64,000 bases of DNA from Manis javanica (lineage: Eukaryota > Chordata > Mammalia > Pholidota > Manidae): positions 31,885,501 through 31,949,500 of the forward strand of contig NC_133157.1 of assembly GCF_040802235.1 (NCBI RefSeq), written 5' to 3'. Under the pieces are notes generated by a model that was not told the DNA's origin, did not search any database, and saw nothing but the letters and a program-made list of their open reading frames with translations. Below are positions 60,201-64,000 of this stretch, piece after piece. The position numbers and the translations under genes are program-made. Position 1 is the first letter of the stretch. Every line of letters begins with the position of its first letter.

Positions 60201-63200
60201 TTCCGAGGACCAAGGGTAAGTCCCTCTTCCAATCTGGCGTCAACAACAGTGCTGTGAACCGTCAGTGATGCCTGCCACCGGTGCAGGGTAAGGGAGCATC
60301 GCTCGCTCGCTCTCTCCCTCTATTTTTTTTTTTTTCAACCAATCCTGGTCTCAGAGCCCTTCAAGCTCTGCGTTTTCTAACAAACTTGGCTAACGCAAGA
60401 ATGACCCATCTTTTTAGAAAGTCTGGGATTTTGTCCTAAAGACCTTTTTTTAATTGCAAAATTTATAGTTTTTATAGAAAGTTTGGACATTAAAAGAAAA
60501 AGCCCCAGAAGATGATAAAAACCACCCATTTATCCCACCACCTGGAGATACCCATGAATTACATTTTGGTGCATTTCCAGTCCCTTTTTTTTTTTTTACC
60601 AGTTTTAGTATATGCATATACACATGTGTACACATAATAAGTTGTTTTTATTTGATTACTTACTATGGGTCTTCACAACTCAGCTTTTTATGCACAATAT
60701 CTCATTTTACCGGTCTAACAGGACTGCAAGGAAGAAATCATTATTCACATTTTACAGATGAGGAAAAAGAGGCTTGCAAAATTTAAGCAGGTGCACAAAA
60801 CCAGATTTTAATTTTTGAAAGCTCACCTGACAAATGCGCAAAATGAACTGGAGGCTGGGTGAGAGGTCAGCAGCTGAAGCAATGGTCCCACAGAGACCTG
60901 AGCCAGTGGCCCATAGGTGCAGTGTTCTCCCTCCAGGGCCCCGGCACCAGTGCTGTCCCCGCTGCAGAGGTCAGGGAGCATCCTCCTCTCTCTGCTGTTG
61001 GGGGTCAGGGGCCATTTTTTTCAGCAATGGAGGAGGCAGAACCTTTTGCTCACCTCTTAACACATGAATAACAACATAGGTCCAAATTATTTACTTTTCT
61101 CTCTCTCAATGTGTATATGAGGGTATAGTTTTTTTCTGAACCATTTGAGGCTAAGTTACATACATCTTTTTGTCCTTTACCCCTAAATATTTGAGTGTTT
61201 CCCAAAAGTGAGATATTCTTGTACATAACCACATAACATTACCAACTTGAGTAAATTTAACATTACAAAAATATTTTGATCTACTGTTCATGTTCTAGTT
61301 TGTTAAATAATGCCCTCTAGAGAGTTTCCCCCTCCAGTACAGGATCCAGTGTAGGGTGAGGTGTCTGATACCCCATCCTGAGGGGTGAGAGCTGAAGTGG
61401 GCAGAGCATTTCTGAAGGGAAGCCCAGGACCGCTGCCTGTTGGCTGAGCTGCTAAGGTGCATGCATAAAGCCCTATGATCCAGGAGCTTGGGTGTCTGTA
61501 TTTTCTAATTTGCCAGAGCTGACCAGAAAGCCCTGTGTTCATTCTCATAGCAGCTGTCCACTTCACGGCCTCATTAAGCAAGGTCAGAGACCACCACTGC
61601 ATCTTCACTCAGTCTCAGTTGGGCACCGTCTTAGGATGTCCCATAGACGTGCAGGGCTCTCTCAGTGTTCCTTGAATCTACTCTGTTCTGGAAGTTCCTT
61701 TTTAAAAATCCTGAAATTATTAATTTGGTGAGGTCAAATACTACCTCTTATACTCACCCAGCACCTGCATAGGGCCTGTCCCTTAGGTATCTCATAAAGA
61801 CTTGCTGAATGAATAGATGTTGTCCAGTTTTCTTCTCAGCTGTCTCTTAGATGTAAAAATGGTCTGGGGAGCATTCTGGTGGGTGGGCTTCAGACCCTGA
61901 GGCTGGATGGCGGTTGTGGAGGAAACCTGCCTTGGCAGGCAGAGGGCCTGGACCCTGGGCCCTGTTCTGCCCGGGCCACGCAGTGTGATGTGTAAAGTGA
62001 GTGTGTCAGTCCCTGCCAGCTCCAAGTTTCTGCTACTGAATTGGTGCAGTTGTCCCATGACCCAGAAAATTCCAGCCCATCCATGGAGCTGGAAATCTCC
62101 GTCCTGGGGCTGCCGCATGGCACAGGCTGTAGGACCCTCACGTCCTCCCCGCACCTGTACAGGAATTCTCAGCAGGAAAGGGGAAAAGGGAAGGAAATGC
62201 CCTTTCTTTCTTTTTTTTAAAATTGAAGTATCATTGATAGACAATCTTATATTAGTTTAAAATATACAACGCAATAATTCAGCAGTCACCTATATTATTA
62301 AATCCTCACCCCCACTAGTGTGGTTACTATCTGTCAACATAGAAAGATGTTACAGAATCATCGAGTATTCTCCATGCTGTACCATCCACATAACCAACTT
62401 ATATTTTGATTGTGAGTTACTGTGTCCCTTTATCCCTCTTACCCTCCCTCACCCTTTTTAATTGAAATATAATGCACTTACCATAAAATTCAACATTTTA
62501 AAGTGTACAATTCAATGGGTTTGAGTATATTCACAATTGTACAACCATCAGCACTAATTTCAAAATACTTTCATCATCCCCAAAAGATGCATATTAGCAG
62601 TCACTCCCCATTGCCCCCTCCCCCCCAGTCCTAGGAAACCACTAATTTGCTTTCAGCCTCTGTGGATTTACCTGTTCTGGATTTTTCACATGCATTAGTC
62701 AGATTTCTGAAGATGGGGGACCAGGAAATGTGTTAGCTTGCTCAAAGAATGGAACTACATCTGGTATGTCATCTACGTGGAATCATGCAATGTGTTCTTT
62801 GTTATGTCTGACTTCTAAACGTTCATTTAGCATAATGCTTTCAAGGTTCATCCAAGTTGTAGCAAGTGTCTCTACTTCCTTACTTTTTTTGTCTGAATAA
62901 TATCCCATTGTATGAATATACTGTATTTTGTATATCCACCCATCCATCGTTGGGCATTTGGGCTCTTTCTGCCTTCGGGCTATTATGAATAGTACTGCTG
63001 TGAACATTAGTGTACAAGTGTTTTGTAGACATATGTTTTCATTTCTCTTGGGATGTACTAAGGAGTAGACATACCGGATCATATGGTAACTCTGTTTAAC
63101 TTTTGGAAGACCTGGCAGACTGTTTTTCCAAAGTGGCTGCACCATTTTTGCATTCCCACCAGCAGTGAATGCAGGGAAATGTCTCTTACTGAACACCTGC

Positions 63201-63570
63201 TATGTGCTAGGCATTGCCCTGGACGCTTTCCACACTTCATTTCCTCTGATCCTCACATGAACCCTGTGAAATAACCTATTCTTGCCTCCATTTTACTGAG
63301 GCTCAGAGAAGTGACATGACTTCGCCAGGACCACACAGGGAACAGATTCATCCCCAGTTCTGTCCCTGCATTTTCCTGTCTACTCAGTGATTGAGATGCT
63401 GCAGTGGGACTAACACTCTCTCCTCCCCTACTGCCCTGGGCACTGCTTTGCAGACAGGAAAGTTGGACCCCCACTACCCGAAGGTCTGCGGGCATAAGGG
63501 GAACGTCTTAGATATCAAGTGGAACCCTTTTGATGATTTTGAGATCGCCTCCTGTTCTGAAGATGCCATG
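51087..63570 (+). CDS. CORO2A: CORO2A (coronin 2A), 5' part, two coding exons
   Basis: Coronin 2A is a WD-repeat beta-propeller protein related to actin-binding coronins. It is known as a component of the NCoR/SMRT-HDAC3 corepressor complex and as a factor in actin-dependent release of repression at inflammatory genes. The coding exons here are 51087-51287 and 63454-63570. They join in phase 0 to give residues 1-106. The first residues MSWNPQYRSSKFRHVFGKPA match the conserved coronin start. The second exon carries KVCGHKGNVLDIKWNPFDDF and SCSEDAM of the first WD repeat. The remaining propeller, the C-terminal extension and the coiled coil are downstream of the window. The paralogue CORO2B is less likely, because the sequence is closer to 2A and the TBC1D2 neighbour fits 2A. 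Confidence 0.95.
51350..51490 (+). mobile_element. MIR SINE
   Basis: CAGCCATGTGACCTTGAGTA, AGTCATTTTACCTCTTTGAG and TTCTTCATTGGGAAAAAAAA. It sits just downstream of the first CORO2A coding exon. Confidence 0.75.
52010..54100 (+). mobile_element. Old L1, sense, ORF2 to 3' UTR, internally deleted
   Basis: ORF2-derived sequence starts near 52010 (GGAAAGTTTAAGG-like pieces and CAAAAGCTGGGTCCTAGAAA near 52830). It then jumps near 53100-53150 to the ORF2 3' part (GGCAGTTTCTTATAAAGAGG, GATTCCACTCCTAGGTGTAT, ACATGGATGAATCTTAATGA) and runs to a 3' UTR piece near 54050. All frames are broken. It is interrupted by a DNA transposon at 52246-52574. Confidence 0.8.
52246..52574. mobile_element. Non-autonomous DNA transposon inserted in L1
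   Basis: The 329-bp segment starts GTTGACCTTTAAACAG and ends with the diverged complement of a similar sequence (GTTGTTCCAGGGCAGC). It holds internal blocks of a common mammalian inverted-repeat element, such as TTACAATAAAGTAAGCTAGA and GTGGATCCATGCAGTTCAAA. I cannot give its exact family name. Confidence 0.7.
54280..54480 (+). mobile_element. Second L1 ORF2 fragment, sense
   Basis: AATACTAAATGAATTGCATT, GAATACCTAGGAATAAACAA and AGAGCATTATTGACAGACTA come from an ORF2 position upstream of the preceding L1's 3' end, so this is a separate insertion. Confidence 0.7.
55140..55860 (-). mobile_element. L1 fragment, antisense
   Basis: The complement carries L1 ORF2 C-terminal and 3' sequence. Landmarks on the + strand are GATGTCATATAAATGGAACC, ATTGCTGAGTAGTATTCCAT and AGGATAAATGCCCAGGAGTG. 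Confidence 0.8.
56040..56260 (-). mobile_element. L1 3'-UTR fragment, antisense
   Basis: AAAATTTCAAACACGAAACT, CTCATATACCCTGATTTAA and AAAGTAAATCCTGGACATTT are the complement of an old L1M 3' UTR. Confidence 0.65.
58150..58500 (+). mobile_element. L2 LINE 3' fragment
   Basis: GAGGCCTCCTCCAGGAAGTT, CCAGGAGGGTAGGGACCATG and AGTACATAGCAGGTCCTCAA follow the L2 3' end. Confidence 0.75.
58560..59150. mobile_element. MIR fragments, both orientations
   Basis: A sense piece is at about 58590-58720 (AAATCAAATAACATGAGCAG). An antisense piece is at about 58970-59130 (ACCAGCCACTGTCTTAAGCA, CTTGCCCAAAGTCGCACAGC). Confidence 0.65.
60630..60800 (-). mobile_element. MIR SINE, antisense
   Basis: CACAATATCTCATTTTACCG followed by CATTTTACAGATGAGGAAAA. 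Confidence 0.55.
61090..61320 (-). mobile_element. L1 3'-UTR fragment, antisense
   Basis: GAGATATTCTTGTACATAAC, CACATAACATTACCAACTTG and TTTTGATCTACTGTTCATGT look like the complement of an L1M 3' UTR. Confidence 0.5.
62206..63165 (-). mobile_element. Antisense L1 pieces, ORF2 C-terminus to 3' UTR
   Basis: Two abutting antisense blocks. The first (about 62206-62450) has TTGAAGTATCATTGATAGAC. The second (about 62455-63165) runs from ATTGAAATATAATGCACTTA to GGCTGCACCATTTTTGCATT. On the minus strand 62783-63196 keeps a 137-codon frame with ORF2 C-terminal motifs (MVQPLWKNSLPGLPK, CPTMDGWIYKIQYIHTMGYY), a decayed remnant with no endonuclease or polymerase domain. Confidence 0.85.
63170..63370 (-). 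mobile_element. MIR SINE, antisense
   Basis: GAACACCTGCTATGTGCTAG, TCCTCTGATCCTCACATGAA and GGCTCAGAGAAGTGACATGA. It ends about 80 bp before a CORO2A exon. Confidence 0.8.
63454..63570 (+). CDS. CORO2A: CORO2A second coding exon
   Basis: The exon is 117 bp, 39 residues, phase 0/0, TGKLDPHYPKVCGHKGNVLD onward. It contains the GH...W/D pattern of a WD40 repeat. The acceptor is TTTGCAG and the donor ATG|GTGAGT. A second AG occurs four bases into the exon; using it would shift the frame. Confidence 0.96.
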
Positions 63571-64000
63571 GTGAGTGTCAGTGCATAGGGCGGAGCCCTT
63601 TCCTGAGAGGAGTGGGATTAGGGCAGAAGGAGCTAGAATAGTATTTGTACTCACTCTGATGCTCCTGACTCCTTCATCCTTCATGAAACGAGATCACTGT
63701 GTGAGACGGGGTTAAATTAGATTGAAGAGGAGAGGTTCTGGGCTCTGGGACTTGGGGCACCGTCCTTCCTATCTTCAGACCGCAATTCCCCACCTGTAAA
63801 ATAAGCATAATTGCTCCCAACCATCTAATGAAAAGCCAGTGAGATTCACATTCCAGCAGGAAAGCTTATCTTTTGGGGGAACTATAAAATGCTGTGAGGG
63901 ACATTCTTATTGTGGCCAGAAAACATTGTGCTACTTAATCTCATAGACAGTGGGGAGGGGAGCTTTAAAAAGATGGGAATGGGAGTCTTAATAGGAATGT
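63571..64000 (+). other. CORO2A: CORO2A intron 3, partial
   Basis: This is the sequence after the second coding exon to the window end. A MIR-like piece is at about 63740-63860 (CCCACCTGTAAAATAAGCAT). Nothing else is recognised. Confidence 0.75.

Larger units (their letters stand above)
51288..63453 (+). other. CORO2A: CORO2A intron 2
   Basis: About 12.2 kb, dominated by L1 remnants in both orientations with scattered MIR and L2. The stretches 56,270-58,100 and 59,150-60,150 look mostly unique; I see no exon in them. Confidence 0.85.

Noticed and set aside
62783..63196. 137-codon minus-strand frame as a possible gene
   Set aside because: It is the decayed C-terminus of L1 ORF2; the flanks are L1 3' sequence.
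1..64000. An undescribed multi-gene system
   Set aside because: Only two well-known single-copy genes and old repeats can be supported. Nothing resembles an operon, defence island or mobile gene cluster.

Overview
The window is nuclear DNA from a placental mammal. It shows short exons with GT/AG borders, kilobase introns, one CpG island and many MIR, L2 and L1 remnants. I see no Alu, B1/B2, ruminant or carnivore tRNA-Lys SINEs. The youngest L1 tail (about 3694-3918) resembles the L1 3' ends I know from laurasiatherians, so a laurasiatherian such as a pangolin, perissodactyl or bat is my best guess. The order is inferred, not shown. There is no prokaryotic, viral or organellar content.

Two protein-coding genes lie head-to-tail on the + strand. 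Positions 1 to about 22,370 hold the 3' two thirds of TBC1D2 (Armus/TBC1D2A). Eight coding exons (4236-22069) join in frame and encode the last 602 residues: a coiled coil, the whole Rab-GAP TBC domain with both catalytic fingers, and a C-terminal coiled coil. The PH-domain exons lie upstream of the window. About 5 kb of intergenic DNA follows. A CpG island at about 27.05-27.45 kb looks like the promoter and first exon of CORO2A (coronin 2A). Its first recognisable coding exon is at 51087-51287 and the next at 63454-63570, covering the first 106 residues of the beta-propeller. The rest of the gene lies beyond the window. The order TBC1D2 then CORO2A, same orientation and close together, matches human 9q22.33.

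The remaining roughly 95% is intronic or intergenic and mostly ancient repeats. Notable pieces are a retroposed insertion of about 1 kb with a 13-bp target-site duplication in a TBC1D2 intron (2911-3928), an L1 ORF1/HAL1-like block (10.1-11.3 kb), a possible solo LTR (about 15.3-15.64 kb), an L1 split by a DNA transposon (52.0-54.1 kb), and antisense L1 pieces at both ends of the window.

The two genes act separately. TBC1D2 is a Rac1 effector and Rab7 GAP in endosome, autophagosome and cadherin traffic. CORO2A is an actin-related WD-repeat protein of the NCoR corepressor complex. I found no sign of a novel multi-gene system. The most interesting leads are an in-frame open reading frame in the CORO2A first exon that would extend the N-terminus by 52 residues, an unassigned exon-like antisense segment between the genes (24964-25136), and the composite retroposon.
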